From Mycobacterium ostraviense (GTDB taxonomy: Bacteria; Actinomycetota; Actinomycetes; Mycobacteriales; Mycobacteriaceae), in the NCBI RefSeq assembly GCF_002705925.1, contig NZ_NKRE01000001.1, positions 3,701,414 to 3,765,413 of the forward strand: 64,000 bases of DNA. The letters run 5' to 3'. The stretch's first letter is position 1. Every line of letters starts with the position of its first letter. The translations under genes and the position numbers were made by a program. This document shows, piece after piece, positions 1-8,580 of this stretch. Under the pieces are notes generated by a model. That model was not told the DNA's origin and made no database searches. It worked only from the letters and a program-made list of their open reading frames with translations.

Positions 1-537
1 TTCTTCAACTCGGCGAACGAGAATACTGGCATGTTCAACTCGGGCCGGGGGAACACCGGCTTTTTCAACTCGGGTGAGCGCAACACCGGCTTCTTCAATG
101 CCGGCGCTACAAACACCGGGTTCGGCAATTCGGGCAATATCAACACCGGTGGCTTCAATTCCGGCAATCTGAACACGGCCATCGGGCAGGTGGGCGACGG
201 GCCCGGCCAGAGTTCCGGCTTCGGAAATCTGGGCACCGGCACCTCGGGCTTTTTCAACCAGGGCGACGATACCTCAGGCTTCACCAACGCCGCGGAGAAG
301 TCGTCTGGTGGGCGTAACTTGGGGCCGTTGGGTTCGGGCTTCAACAACTTCGGCTTCGGCGGCTCGGGCTTCTATAACTCAAGCGATAGAGGTTCGGGCT
401 TCTTCAATGGTGTCAACAATGGCGTGGGATTCCAGAACTCGGGCTTCTTCAATATCGGTATCCGCAACTCGGGCGTCGGAAACATCAGTGAATTCCCCGG
501 CACCGATAGTGGGCACTCGGGCTTTTTCCACCGCTGA
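1..537 (+). CDS. PPE-MPTR family protein, 3' part
   Basis: The window opens inside this gene; the reading frame is open from base 1 and stops at TGA 535-537. The 178 visible residues are a run of Asn-Gly pentapeptide repeats (FFNSG, NTGF, GFFN, SGFGN), the hallmark of the major polymorphic tandem repeat (MPTR) subclass of PPE proteins. The conserved PPE N-terminal domain lies upstream, outside the window. PPE-MPTR proteins are ESX-5-dependent cell-surface or secreted proteins of slow-growing mycobacteria; the role of this one is unknown. The ending GHSGFFHR is a typical short non-repeat tail. Family assignment is secure, the individual member is not identifiable. Confidence 0.9.
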   Translation, partial: FFNSANENTGMFNSGRGNTGFFNSGERNTGFFNAGATNTGFGNSGNINTGGFNSGNLNTAIGQVGDGPGQSSGFGNLGTGTSGFFNQGDDTSGFTNAAEKSSGGRNLGPLGSGFNNFGFGGSGFYNSSDRGSGFFNGVNNGVGFQNSGFFNIGIRNSGVGNISEFPGTDSGHSGFFHR

Positions 538-585
538 GACGGCCGGGTCACCGGCGGCGCACTCGGCTTTCGCTCGGGCTAACTG

Positions 586-1101
586 CTAATACCAGCCCGG
601 CTCTTTGACCGGGAACATGCCGGGATCGAAATCCAGCTTCGATCTGGCGACTGCACCAAGTTCGCCCAGCAGCCTGATCAGTTCGTTGCGGCCGTCGTCA
701 CCGAGGCGTTTGCGGATCGCCCGGTCCAGGGCAGCCGCTTTGCGCAGCCGCGCCGTGACGTACTCGATGGCCTTCGGTGCCAGCTCGACAACCTTCTCGC
801 GCTGGTCGGTGGTTGACGGCGTGACGTGCACGTAGCCGCGGCGGCGCAAGTCGGCGACGACCTTGCTGGCTGCCTGGCGACTGACGCTGAACTGCCGGCC
901 CATCTGGGAGATCGTCATGGGCTCCGGCTGGGAATACAGGGCGAAGACGTAGATCATCGGGAACTGCAGATCCGGAAAACCCGCGGCCTCCATCTCGACA
1001 TCAATTCGCCGGGAATAGCTCCACCAGGCAATCCGCAGCGCTAGGCCGAGTTCTGTCTGCGGTGCTCGGGTACTGGGTCTGGCCGCCACGTTCGACAGCA
1101 T
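586..1101 (-). CDS. MarR family transcriptional regulator
   Basis: 171 aa. The sequence has the MarR winged-helix layout: an N-terminal dimerisation helix (LGLALRIAWWSYSRRID), an HTH with MTISQMGRQFSVSRQAASKVV at about residues 83-103, a wing with RRRGYVHVTPSTTDQREKVV, and long C-terminal helices. MarR proteins are dimeric DNA-binding repressors, often relieved by small phenolic or oxidant ligands. The start ATG at 1101 was chosen because the N-terminal helix follows closely. The gene is transcribed away from a roughly 390-bp region with two TGTC/GACA palindromes, which suggests control of itself and of the rightward genes. The ligand is unknown. Confidence 0.85.
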   Translation of the reverse strand: MLSNVAARPSTRAPQTELGLALRIAWWSYSRRIDVEMEAAGFPDLQFPMIYVFALYSQPEPMTISQMGRQFSVSRQAASKVVADLRRRGYVHVTPSTTDQREKVVELAPKAIEYVTARLRKAAALDRAIRKRLGDDGRNELIRLLGELGAVARSKLDFDPGMFPVKEPGWY

Positions 1102-1230
1102 AGGCGATCGGCTTTGCCGACGGCCGTCGTCACACGCGGTGGAGCCACTGCGGCGGCCCGGACGTGGCCGGCCGACGCGACGGCGGCCAACGGCACCTTC
1201 GACTTCTCGGCGATCTCACGGTAACGATTA

Positions 1231-1248
1231 TGTCAATCATGTTTGACA
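1231..1248. promoter_or_regulatory. palindromic operator candidate 1
   Basis: An 18-bp near-perfect palindrome with arms TGTCAA and TTGACA around a CATG centre; 16 of 18 positions are symmetric. It lies about 130 bp upstream of the MarR gene and upstream of the rightward secreted-protein gene. MarR proteins bind palindromes of this size. That it is the MarR site is inference. Confidence 0.5.
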
Positions 1249-1278
1249 ACATAAGAAGCGTGGACCTAGCATCTCTTA

Positions 1279-1298
1279 TTGTCAACTGCTGACGACAA
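1279..1298. promoter_or_regulatory. palindromic operator candidate 2
   Basis: A 20-bp imperfect palindrome with arms TTGTC and GACAA and partly symmetric interior. It shares the TTGTC/GACAA half-site with the element 30 bp to its left. Two similar half-site pairs in one divergent intergenic region support a regulator-binding region. Confidence 0.4.
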
Positions 1299-1489
1299 AT
1301 TGTGGGTGGAAGTGAACCGCGTGCATGCAGCTGCCGCCGGAAACGGCAAGCAGACCGGGGCGACGATGCCGCCGGGCGCGGAGCCGTCCTCGGCGCCACT
1401 GTGAATCACAGTGTGTCACGGACGTTTCAGCGTCGACGATCGCAAGATTGTCGTGGGCTCGTTTCGGCCAACCTCGAAAGGTGTTCGGA

Positions 1490-1795
1490 ATGTCGAAGAT
1501 TCGCATCATGTCGGCCGGTGTCCTCTGCGCCGTTGGCGTGTCGCTGGCGACAGACCCGCTGGGTAGCGCGGCAGCCTCCGCCGACCCCGGCCCGCCGCTT
1601 CCGCCCCCGACGCAGGACGTCGGGCCCGGGCCGGGGGGCGGGCCTCCAGGTGAACAGGCGGGTCCTCCGGGTCAGCAGGCCGGGCCTCGGGGTAGGCACG
1701 GCGGACCTTCGGGCCAAGTGGGCGGCCAACAGCCGGCAGGGGGCCAGCCGCCGGGAGCTGGCGGACCGCCGGGAGCGGGCGGGCCGCCACACTGA
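1490..1795 (+). CDS. secreted Pro/Gly-rich protein
   Basis: 101 aa from ATG 1490, preceded by a purine-rich AAAGG ribosome site. Residues 1-31 are a Sec signal peptide (MSKIRIMSAGVLCAVGVSLA, then an AAASA cleavage site). The mature protein is almost entirely Pro, Gly and Gln with collagen-like GPP, PGEQAG, PGQQAG and GAGGPPG units, and ends in GPPH. No enzyme domain is visible. Small Pro/Gly-rich exported proteins are common in mycobacteria and generally uncharacterised. It is followed after 136 bp by an NTF2-like gene on the same strand and may be co-transcribed. The function is unknown; exported disordered protein is the safe call. Confidence 0.7.
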   Translation: MSKIRIMSAGVLCAVGVSLATDPLGSAAASADPGPPLPPPTQDVGPGPGGGPPGEQAGPPGQQAGPRGRHGGPSGQVGGQQPAGGQPPGAGGPPGAGGPPH

Positions 1796-1931
1796 TGCGG
1801 TGGCACCCGCCGGTGTCCTGTTGCATGACCATCATCCGAAAGCACCGCGGAACCCTTGGGCTGCACAACTTTTCCGCAGAACCCACGTCGAAGACACCGA
1901 GCTCACAAAATTCGAAAGGGAAGATCGATCA

Positions 1932-2453
1932 ATGTTGACACCACAATCCGCGCCGGTCGCAGATGTCGGGGGCGTGAACTTCGACGCCGCAGATCGACTG
2001 GCAATCATGAACTTGTTCGGCGCTTACGCCTACACCTACGACCAAGACAGGCTTGATGACTTTCGTGCCTTGTTCACGGATTCGCCGGAACTTGTCTTGC
2101 TGCACGACAACCGCGAGCTTACGGCGGACATCGATACGGTGCTGCGGTTGCTCTCGGTGCGGAAATCGGGTTTCAGGGCGTCGGTAAACAAACGGCGTCA
2201 CGCCTTGAACTCGTTGTGGTTCACCGGCCAAAGCGCTGATGAAGCTACCGGGTACTGCTATGTCCAAGTGTTCTCGATCCGGCAAGGTGGTTCGCCCGTT
2301 GCCGATCTCACCGGCTGTTACGACTTCACCGTGATCAAGCAGCAAGGCGTATGGAGGATCAGTCGATGGGTCGTGACCGCCGACCAGACCGAAACCGGAC
2401 TGCCGAGTGACGCCGGCTCGGCAAGCGTGAGCACGGTGTCGTCAGTCGCTTAG
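1932..2453 (+). CDS. NTF2-like (SnoaL-type) protein
   Basis: 173 aa from ATG 1932, with a good ribosome site (AAAGGGAAGA) about 8 bases upstream. The order N-terminal helix (FDAADRLAIMNLFGAYAYTYD), DDFRALF, a mid-protein histidine (KRRHALNSLWFTG), YCYVQVFSI and a C-terminal W-R-I-S-R-W strand is that of the SnoaL/NTF2-like fold used by polyketide cyclases, ketosteroid isomerases and dehydratases. The family binds small hydrophobic ligands in a cone-shaped pocket; substrate and reaction cannot be deduced. It follows the exported Pro/Gly-rich gene and may fall under the same MarR control. Confidence 0.7.
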   Translation: MLTPQSAPVADVGGVNFDAADRLAIMNLFGAYAYTYDQDRLDDFRALFTDSPELVLLHDNRELTADIDTVLRLLSVRKSGFRASVNKRRHALNSLWFTGQSADEATGYCYVQVFSIRQGGSPVADLTGCYDFTVIKQQGVWRISRWVVTADQTETGLPSDAGSASVSTVSSVA

Positions 2454-2497
2454 CCGGCGCGGGCGGCGGGTGCGCAACGGCAGCCTGCCTCATAGCC

Positions 2498-2644
2498 ATG
2501 ACCGCACTACCCGTTCCGGTGATCGCGGCGATCCGCGATCTTGCCGTAGGCGGCGGCTGCAAACTCATCGCCGCCGGCGATGTCCGTATCGCGGCCGACG
2601 ACGCGCGCTTTGGCATCCCGATCGGCAAGCTCGGAGTCACGCTT
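2498..2644 (+). pseudogene. enoyl-CoA hydratase (crotonase) remnant
   Basis: About 49 residues match the oxyanion-hole segment of enoyl-CoA hydratases: LPVPVIAAIRDLAVGGGCKL followed by DVRIAADDARFGIPIGKLGV. The same frame is open upstream for about 15 residues without clear similarity, and downstream it runs into the antisense of the encapsulin gene end. A working crotonase is about 250-290 aa and needs an upstream second oxyanion strand and a C-terminal helical region, both absent. This is a decayed fragment, probably left by a deletion next to the encapsulin locus. Confidence 0.75.
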
Positions 2645-3450
2645 TATTCCAAGGGTGGGCTGAGCGCGACCGAAGCCTCGGCGGTGTAGCACAAGAAGGT
2701 CAGGGTTTCCTGCAGATAGAGCTGCACGGTGTCGGCGTCGTGGCTGGTGTACCCGATCGCGACGTCGGTGCCCAGCTGCAGGTCGAAGTCACCCCCGCGG
2801 GTGGTCAACACGAAAGCCCCGTCGATGGCCGGCGCCCAGATGATATCGCCGTCGACCAGCCGGTTCAGGTGTTCGCGGATAGGGTAGCCGTGCTCGGTGG
2901 TCTCGCTGACCTTGGTGTAGACGTCGGCTGCGAGCAGCACCGAATACGGCCCGTCGACGCCGGCCAAGCGCAGCTCGGTCAACGCCTGCGAGATGACATC
3001 CGGGATTGCGCGCGGGTCCTTGGGCAAGGTCAGTGGGCGGTTCGAGCTGGCGCTGCGGATGCCCTCGATCGACGCGGCCGGGTAGCCCTCGAAGATGGTG
3101 CGGTCCTCGACGAAGGCCAGCTTTTTGGCGGCCGCCTTCACCGGGTCCCAGTCCGAGTTCTGGGAACCACGCTCGACATCGTCGATCTCGTTGCGAGACA
3201 AGGTGAACGGGACACGCAGCCGAACCAGAGGCTTGCTGGCACGCAGGTGGGCGATGACGCCGTCGGTGGGCGAGGTCACGTCGATCAGCCGACCGGTGCT
3301 GATGGCCGCGGCGACCGGCCCGCCGGGACCGCTGACGTCGACCACCCGGCGCCCGGCGATATGCCGCTTGAACGTCCGGGTGGCCTCCAATTCGATTTCG
3401 GCCCAAGCTGATTCGGTGACCGGAGCCAGTTCGCAGTACAGGTTGTTCAT
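2644..3450 (-). CDS. cfp29: encapsulin nanocompartment shell protein (Cfp29)
   Basis: 268 aa, compared with about 265 aa in M. tuberculosis Cfp29. Encapsulins have the HK97 phage-capsid fold and assemble into icosahedral protein shells that hold a cargo enzyme. Visible landmarks are MNNLYCELAPVTESAWAEIE at the N-terminus, RRVVDVSGPGG, the E-loop region with VPFTLSRNEIDDVERG, and the A-domain segment LLAADVYTKVSETTEHGYPI. The start ATG overlaps the stop of the upstream peroxidase gene (ATGA, 3447-3450), so the two are translationally coupled. The C-terminal SPPLE tail overlaps the crotonase remnant on the other strand. Known in mycobacteria as an antigen and oxidative-stress compartment. Confidence 0.95.
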   Translation of the reverse strand: MNNLYCELAPVTESAWAEIELEATRTFKRHIAGRRVVDVSGPGGPVAAAISTGRLIDVTSPTDGVIAHLRASKPLVRLRVPFTLSRNEIDDVERGSQNSDWDPVKAAAKKLAFVEDRTIFEGYPAASIEGIRSASSNRPLTLPKDPRAIPDVISQALTELRLAGVDGPYSVLLAADVYTKVSETTEHGYPIREHLNRLVDGDIIWAPAIDGAFVLTTRGGDFDLQLGTDVAIGYTSHDADTVQLYLQETLTFLCYTAEASVALSPPLE

Positions 3451-4466
3451 CGGGAGGTTCCTTTCAGGCTGCCGATCGAGAGTGAACCGTCGTCGGGGGC
3501 CGCCACGGTCGCCGCAGCGGGCGCCGGTGATTGGGGCAGCGGCGGTGGATCGTCGAGGAAGTCGACGGTGGGGGAGAAGAACAACCCGCCGGTGACTGCG
3601 GTGGAAAAATCCAGAATGCGGTCGGTGTTTCCGGCGGGATCGCCCAGAAACATGTTGTGCAGCATCTGTTCGGTGACTTCGGGCGCGCGTGAGTAGCCGA
3701 TGAAGTACGTGCCGTACTCGCCCCTGCCGACCTCGCCGAACGGCATGTTGTGCCGCACGATCTTCAACTCGGTGCCGTCGTCGTCGGTGACGACGTTGAG
3801 CGCGATATGCGAGTTGGCCGGCTTCAGGTCATCGCCGAGTTCGATATCTTCCAGCTTGGTACGCCCGATCACCCGCTCCTGCTCGGTGACCGACAGCGAG
3901 TTCCAGGACCGCATGTCGTGAACATACTTCTGCACGTGCACGTAGCAGCCGCCGGCGAACTCCGGATCCTCGTCACCGACGGTGGTGGCGCTGACAGCGA
4001 TTGCGCCGCTTGGGTTTTCGGTGCCGTCGACGAAACCCAACAGGTCGCGGTTGTCGAAGAAGCGGAATCCGTGGACCTCGTCGACCACGGTGACGGCGCC
4101 GGCCGTCGCGTTGAGAATGCGCCCGGCCAATTCGAAGCACACGTCCATACTCTCGGCTCGAATGTGGAACAGCATGTCCCCCGGGGTGGCCGGCGCGCGG
4201 TGCCGCGGCCCGTGCAGCGCGACGAACGGATGCAGCTTCGCCGGCCGCGGGCCGGCAAACAACCGGTCCCACGCGTCCGAGCCGATCGAGGTCACCACCG
4301 ACAAGTGCTTGGCCGGGTCGCGAAACCCTGTCGCGCGCACCAATCCCGAGATGTCTGCCAGCGCGTCGTGCGCGGCCGCTTCACCACCGTCGTCGATGGT
4401 GGCCACTAGAAAGATCGCGGCCGGCGTCAGCGGCACGAGGATGGGTTGCGGCTGAACTGGAGGCAC
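3447..4466 (-). CDS. dye-decolorizing (DyP-type) haem peroxidase, encapsulin cargo
   Basis: 339 aa from GTG 4466; Met-led starts further upstream add residues without DyP similarity, and the homolog I remember begins just before PQPILxPLTPAAIF. The DyP signature GFVDGTENP is present (its Asp is the distal catalytic residue), as are the FRFFDNRDL segment, a haem-proximal His region with HVQKYVHD, and the distal Arg in KIVRHNMPFG. The C-terminus GSLSIGSLKG is the cargo-loading peptide that docks inside encapsulin shells. It sits directly upstream of the shell gene with a 4-bp overlap. The enzyme oxidises substrates with hydrogen peroxide inside the compartment. Confidence 0.93.
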   Translation of the reverse strand: MPPVQPQPILVPLTPAAIFLVATIDDGGEAAAHDALADISGLVRATGFRDPAKHLSVVTSIGSDAWDRLFAGPRPAKLHPFVALHGPRHRAPATPGDMLFHIRAESMDVCFELAGRILNATAGAVTVVDEVHGFRFFDNRDLLGFVDGTENPSGAIAVSATTVGDEDPEFAGGCYVHVQKYVHDMRSWNSLSVTEQERVIGRTKLEDIELGDDLKPANSHIALNVVTDDDGTELKIVRHNMPFGEVGRGEYGTYFIGYSRAPEVTEQMLHNMFLGDPAGNTDRILDFSTAVTGGLFFSPTVDFLDDPPPLPQSPAPAAATVAAPDDGSLSIGSLKGTSR

Positions 4467-4506
4467 TCTGCCGACCCTAGCGTGAACCAGGCAGCGCCCG
4501 ACAGCC

Positions 4507-5805
4507 ATGATGGTGAGCATGTCCGGCGGGCCCACACCCACAGCTAGTGCGCGAGGCCTCTGCGAGTTCGTCGACGCCTCGCCGTCGCCGTTTCACGTGT
4601 GCGCCACCGCGGCGCGGCGGTTGCTGGACGCCGGATACACCGAACTCAGCGAAACCGACCGCTGGCCGCAGCAGCCGGGCCGTTACTTCACCGTCCGGGC
4701 CGGCTCGCTGGTCGCCTGGAACAGCGATAACGCCACCGCCACCCCCGTGCCGTTCCGGATCGTCGGCGCGCACACCGACAGCCCCAATTTGCGGGTCAAG
4801 CAGCACCCGGACCGGCTGGTCGCCGGCTGGCGGGTGGTGGCGCTGGAGCCCTACGGCGGGGCGTGGCTCAATTCCTGGTTGGACCGCGACCTGGGCGTCA
4901 GCGGGCGGCTGTCGGTGCGAGACGGCTCCGCGGTGTGTCACCGGCTGGTCCGCATCGACGAGCCGATTCTTCGGGTGCCGCAGCTGGCCATCCACTTGGC
5001 CGAGGACCGTAAGTCGCTGACGCTGGATCCCCAACGGCATGTCAACGCGGTCTGGGGGGTTGGTGCGACGCCCGGTGCTTTTGTCGACTATGTCGCTGAC
5101 CGCGCCGGAGTGTCCGCATCCGACGTGCTGGCCGCCGACCTGATGGCCCATGACCTGACCCCTGCGGCGCTGATCGGAGCCGGCAGCGGCCTGTTGAGCG
5201 CGCCGCGGCTGGACAACCAAGCCAGTTGCTATGCCGGGCTGGAAGCATTGCTGGCCGCCCAACCGCGCGATGTGCTGCCGGTTTTGGTGATGTTCGACCA
5301 CGAGGAGGTCGGCTCGTCCTCGGACCGCGGCGCGCAGTCCAACCTGCTGGGCACCGTGCTGGAACGGATCGTATTGGCTGCCGGCGGTACCCGGGAGGAC
5401 TTCCTGCGGCTGCTGCCGGCGTCGCTGCTGGCGTCCGCCGACATGGCCCATGCCACTCACCCCAATTACCCCGATCGGCACGAGCCGGGCCACCTCATCG
5501 AAGTCAACGCCGGGCCGGTGCTCAAGGTGCACCCGAATCTGCGATACGCCACCGACGGACGTACCGCCGCGGCGTTCGCCATGGCCTGCCGGCAGGCCGG
5601 TGTGCCGCTGCAGCGGTATGAGCACCGGGCCGACCTGCCGTGCGGGTCGACCATCGGGCCGCTGGCGTCGGCCCGGACCGGCATCCCCGCCGTTGACGTG
5701 GGTGCTGCCCAGCTTGCGATGCATTCGGCACGGGAGCTGATGGGCGCTGCCGACGTGGCGGCCTATTCCGCAGCCTTGCAAGCGTTTCTGTCGCCCGGGG
5801 CATAG
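4507..5805 (+). CDS. pepC: M18 family aminopeptidase PepC
   Basis: 432 aa, close to the usual 430 aa. M18 peptidases are cytosolic dizinc aminopeptidases that assemble into large tetrahedral dodecamers and remove N-terminal residues from peptides. Metal-ligand motifs are visible: GAHTDSPNLRVKQ (His and Asp, about residue 88), FDHEEVGSSSDRGAQS (catalytic Glu-Glu, about 263), SADMAHATHPNYPD (about 310), and a late His in LAMHSARE. It is divergently transcribed from the DyP-encapsulin operon with only 40 bp between starts, so the promoters overlap. ATG 4507 and ATG 4516 are both possible starts. The VOC gene follows after 11 bp. Confidence 0.92.
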   Translation: MMVSMSGGPTPTASARGLCEFVDASPSPFHVCATAARRLLDAGYTELSETDRWPQQPGRYFTVRAGSLVAWNSDNATATPVPFRIVGAHTDSPNLRVKQHPDRLVAGWRVVALEPYGGAWLNSWLDRDLGVSGRLSVRDGSAVCHRLVRIDEPILRVPQLAIHLAEDRKSLTLDPQRHVNAVWGVGATPGAFVDYVADRAGVSASDVLAADLMAHDLTPAALIGAGSGLLSAPRLDNQASCYAGLEALLAAQPRDVLPVLVMFDHEEVGSSSDRGAQSNLLGTVLERIVLAAGGTREDFLRLLPASLLASADMAHATHPNYPDRHEPGHLIEVNAGPVLKVHPNLRYATDGRTAAAFAMACRQAGVPLQRYEHRADLPCGSTIGPLASARTGIPAVDVGAAQLAMHSARELMGAADVAAYSAALQAFLSPGA

Positions 5806-5816
5806 GGTTTTGGGGC

Positions 5817-6164
5817 ATGGCGCTCAGCGTGGAGATGGTCACTTTCGACTGCGACGACCCGGTGCGGCTGGCCGGCTGGTGGGCCGAGCACTTCGGCGGT
5901 ACCACCCGCGAGTTGCTGCCGGGCGAATTCATCGTGGTGACCCGCGACCAAGGGCCGCGGCTGGGTTTTCAGAAGGTGCCCGATCCCACACCCGGGAAGA
6001 ACCGGGTGCATCTGGATTTCACTGCCGAGGATGTGGACGCCGAGGTGGCGCGGTTGACGGCCGGCGGTGCCACCGAGGTGGAGCGGCAGCAGTTCGGCGA
6101 GAACTTCCGTTGGGTGGTACTGGCCGACCCCGAGGGCAACTTGTTCTGCGTGGCGGGACGGTGA
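5817..6164 (+). CDS. VOC superfamily (glyoxalase-like) protein
   Basis: 115 aa. It has a single vicinal-oxygen-chelate unit pair: MALSVEMVTFDCDDPVRLAGWWAEHFGG at the N-terminus, an inner KNRVHLDFTAEDVDAEVARL strand-helix, and the terminal WVVLADPEGNLFCV strand with a Glu in the usual metal-ligand place. Family members are metal-dependent isomerases, dioxygenases or antibiotic-binding proteins; the first His ligand of glyoxalase I is not obvious here, so it may be non-catalytic. It is 11 bp downstream of pepC and likely co-transcribed (Rv0801 position). The acetyltransferase gene I expect next in H37Rv (Rv0802c) is absent; purL follows after about 100 bp. Confidence 0.75.
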   Translation: MALSVEMVTFDCDDPVRLAGWWAEHFGGTTRELLPGEFIVVTRDQGPRLGFQKVPDPTPGKNRVHLDFTAEDVDAEVARLTAGGATEVERQQFGENFRWVVLADPEGNLFCVAGR

Positions 6165-6268
6165 CCCAGGCGCGTCGCCCAGCGTGACGTGGCTGCGAGA
6201 ATTTGGCCGCAAATCGCGCGCTGACGTCACGCTCGGCGACAAGAATCGCCCGCCCTAGACTGTCTGGC

Positions 6269-8566
6269 GTGACGAGCGCGCAGATCCACGTGATTGACAC
6301 CGTCGAACATGCCGCCAGCACCCCCGACCAACCGCAACCCTTCCACGAGCTGGGCCTCAAAGACGACGAGTACCAGCGGATCCGCGAGATCCTCGGCCGC
6401 CGGCCCACCGACACCGAGCTGGCCATGTACTCGGTGATGTGGAGCGAACACTGTTCGTACAAGTCCTCCAAGGTGCACCTGCGCTACTTCGGCGAGACCA
6501 CCACCGACGAGATGCGCGCCGGGATGCTGGCCGGCATCGGTGAGAACGCCGGCGTGGTCGACATCGGCGACGGCTGGGCCGTCACGTTCAAAGTGGAATC
6601 GCACAACCACCCGTCCTACGTCGAGCCCTACCAGGGCGCGGCCACCGGTGTCGGCGGCATCGTGCGCGACATCATGGCCATGGGCGCGCGCCCGGTCGCG
6701 GTGATGGACCAGTTGCGGTTCGGTGCGGTCGATGCCCCCGATACCCGCCGCGTCGTCGACGGCGTGGTCCGCGGTATCGGCGGCTACGCCAACTCGCTGG
6801 GCCTGCCCAACATCGGTGGCGAGACCGTCTTCGACCCGTGCTATGCCGGAAATCCGTTGGTGAACGCGTTGTGCGTCGGCGTATTACGCCAGGAGGACCT
6901 GCATCTCGCGTTCGCCTCCGGGGCCGGCAACAAGATCATCCTGTTCGGCGCGCGCACCGGGCTCGACGGCATCGGCGGGGTGTCGGTTCTGGCGTCGGAT
7001 ACCTTCAGTGCTGATGGCGCCGACGGCGCCGCGCGCAAGAAGTTGCCCTCGGTTCAGGTCGGCGACCCATTCACCGAGAAGGTGCTCATCGAGTGCTGCC
7101 TCGAGCTGTACGCGGGTGACCTGGTGATCGGCATCCAGGATCTTGGCGGAGCCGGGCTAGCTTGTGCCACTTCGGAATTGGCTTCTGCCGGGGACGGTGG
7201 TATGGCGATCCGTCTCGATGCCGTCCCGCTGCGCGCCAAGGACATGACGTCCGCCGAGGTGCTCTGCAGCGAGTCGCAGGAACGCATGTGCGCGGTGGTC
7301 GCCCCGGAGAACGTGGACGCCTTCATGGCCGTGTGCCGCAAGTGGGAGGTGCTGGCCACCGTGATCGGCGAAGTCAGCGACGGTGACCGGTTGCGGATCA
7401 GCTGGCACGGCGAGACCGTCGTCGATGTGCCGCCCCGCACGGTGGCCCACGAGGGGCCCGTGTACCAGCGCCCGGTCGCCCGCCCCGAATCGCAGGACGC
7501 CCTCAACGCCGACACTTCGGCCAAGCTGCCGCGCCCGGTCACCGGCGCCGAGCTGCGCGCGACTTTGCTTGCGCTGCTGGGCAGTCCGCACCTGTGCAGC
7601 CGGGCGTTCATCACCGAACAGTACGACCGGTACGTGCGCGGCAACACCGTGCTGGCCGAGCACGCCGACGGCGGCGTGCTGCGCATCGACGAGTCGACCG
7701 GCCGCGGCATCGCGGTCTCGACCGACGCGTCGGGGCGCTACACCATGCTGGACCCTTACGCCGGCGCCCAACTCGCACTGGCCGAGGCGTACCGCAACGT
7801 CGCCGTCACCGGCGCCACGCCGGTCGCGGTGACCGACTGCCTCAACTTCGGCTCGCCCGAAGATCCCGGCGTGATGTGGCAGTTCGCCCAGGCGGTCCGT
7901 GGACTCGCCGACGGCTGTGCGGCCCTGGGCATTCCGGTGACCGGCGGCAACGTCAGCTTCTACAACCAAACCGGGTCCACAGCGATCATGCCCACCCCGG
8001 TCGTCGGGGTGCTCGGCGTCTTGGACGATGTAAGTCGACGCCTTCCCACCGCGCTCGGCCGTGAGCCCGGTGAAACGCTGATGCTGCTGGGCGACACCCG
8101 CGACGAGTTCGACGGATCGGTCTGGGCCCAGGTGACCGCCGACCACCTGGGCGGCCTGCCGCCCAGTGTCGATTTGGCCCGCGAGAAGCTGCTGGCCGAG
8201 GTGCTGCGCTCGGCCTCGCGTGACGACCTGGTGTCCGCCGCGCACGACTTGTCCGAAGGTGGGCTCGCCCAAGCCGTCGTCGAAGCCGCGCTGGCGGGTG
8301 AAACCGGTTGCCGGATAGTGCTTCCCGAAGGTGCCGATCCTTTCGTGATGCTGTTCTCCGAGTCGGCGGGCCGGGCATTGGTCGCGGTGCCGCGCACCGA
8401 AGAGGGCCGGTTCCGGGCGATGTGCGACGCGCGCGGCCTGCCCGCGGTTCGAGTCGGCGTCGTCGATCAGGCCTCGGATGTCATCGAGTTCCACGGATTG
8501 TTCACGGTGTCGCTGGCCGAACTGCGCCAGACGTCCGAGGCGGTGCTGCCGCGATTCTTCGGGTAA
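6269..8566 (+). CDS. purL: phosphoribosylformylglycinamidine synthase II
   Basis: 765 aa from GTG 6269 (about 754 aa in M. tuberculosis). This is the small PurL type, which works with PurQ and PurS to convert FGAR, glutamine and ATP to FGAM in purine synthesis. Visible features are the N-terminal helix with MYSVMWSEHCSYKSSK, the ATP/metal motif VESHNHPSYVEPYQGAATG (about 110), GARPVAVMDQLRFG, the second-half repeat SPHLCSRAFITEQYD, and GLADGCAALGIPVTGGNVS. GTG 6269 is preferred over upstream codons because homology begins right after it. purF and purM are a few kilobases downstream on the same strand, so three purine genes cluster here. Confidence 0.95.
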   Translation: MTSAQIHVIDTVEHAASTPDQPQPFHELGLKDDEYQRIREILGRRPTDTELAMYSVMWSEHCSYKSSKVHLRYFGETTTDEMRAGMLAGIGENAGVVDIGDGWAVTFKVESHNHPSYVEPYQGAATGVGGIVRDIMAMGARPVAVMDQLRFGAVDAPDTRRVVDGVVRGIGGYANSLGLPNIGGETVFDPCYAGNPLVNALCVGVLRQEDLHLAFASGAGNKIILFGARTGLDGIGGVSVLASDTFSADGADGAARKKLPSVQVGDPFTEKVLIECCLELYAGDLVIGIQDLGGAGLACATSELASAGDGGMAIRLDAVPLRAKDMTSAEVLCSESQERMCAVVAPENVDAFMAVCRKWEVLATVIGEVSDGDRLRISWHGETVVDVPPRTVAHEGPVYQRPVARPESQDALNADTSAKLPRPVTGAELRATLLALLGSPHLCSRAFITEQYDRYVRGNTVLAEHADGGVLRIDESTGRGIAVSTDASGRYTMLDPYAGAQLALAEAYRNVAVTGATPVAVTDCLNFGSPEDPGVMWQFAQAVRGLADGCAALGIPVTGGNVSFYNQTGSTAIMPTPVVGVLGVLDDVSRRLPTALGREPGETLMLLGDTRDEFDGSVWAQVTADHLGGLPPSVDLAREKLLAEVLRSASRDDLVSAAHDLSEGGLAQAVVEAALAGETGCRIVLPEGADPFVMLFSESAGRALVAVPRTEEGRFRAMCDARGLPAVRVGVVDQASDVIEFHGLFTVSLAELRQTSEAVLPRFFG

Positions 8567-8580
8567 GCCGTTTGCGCGCA

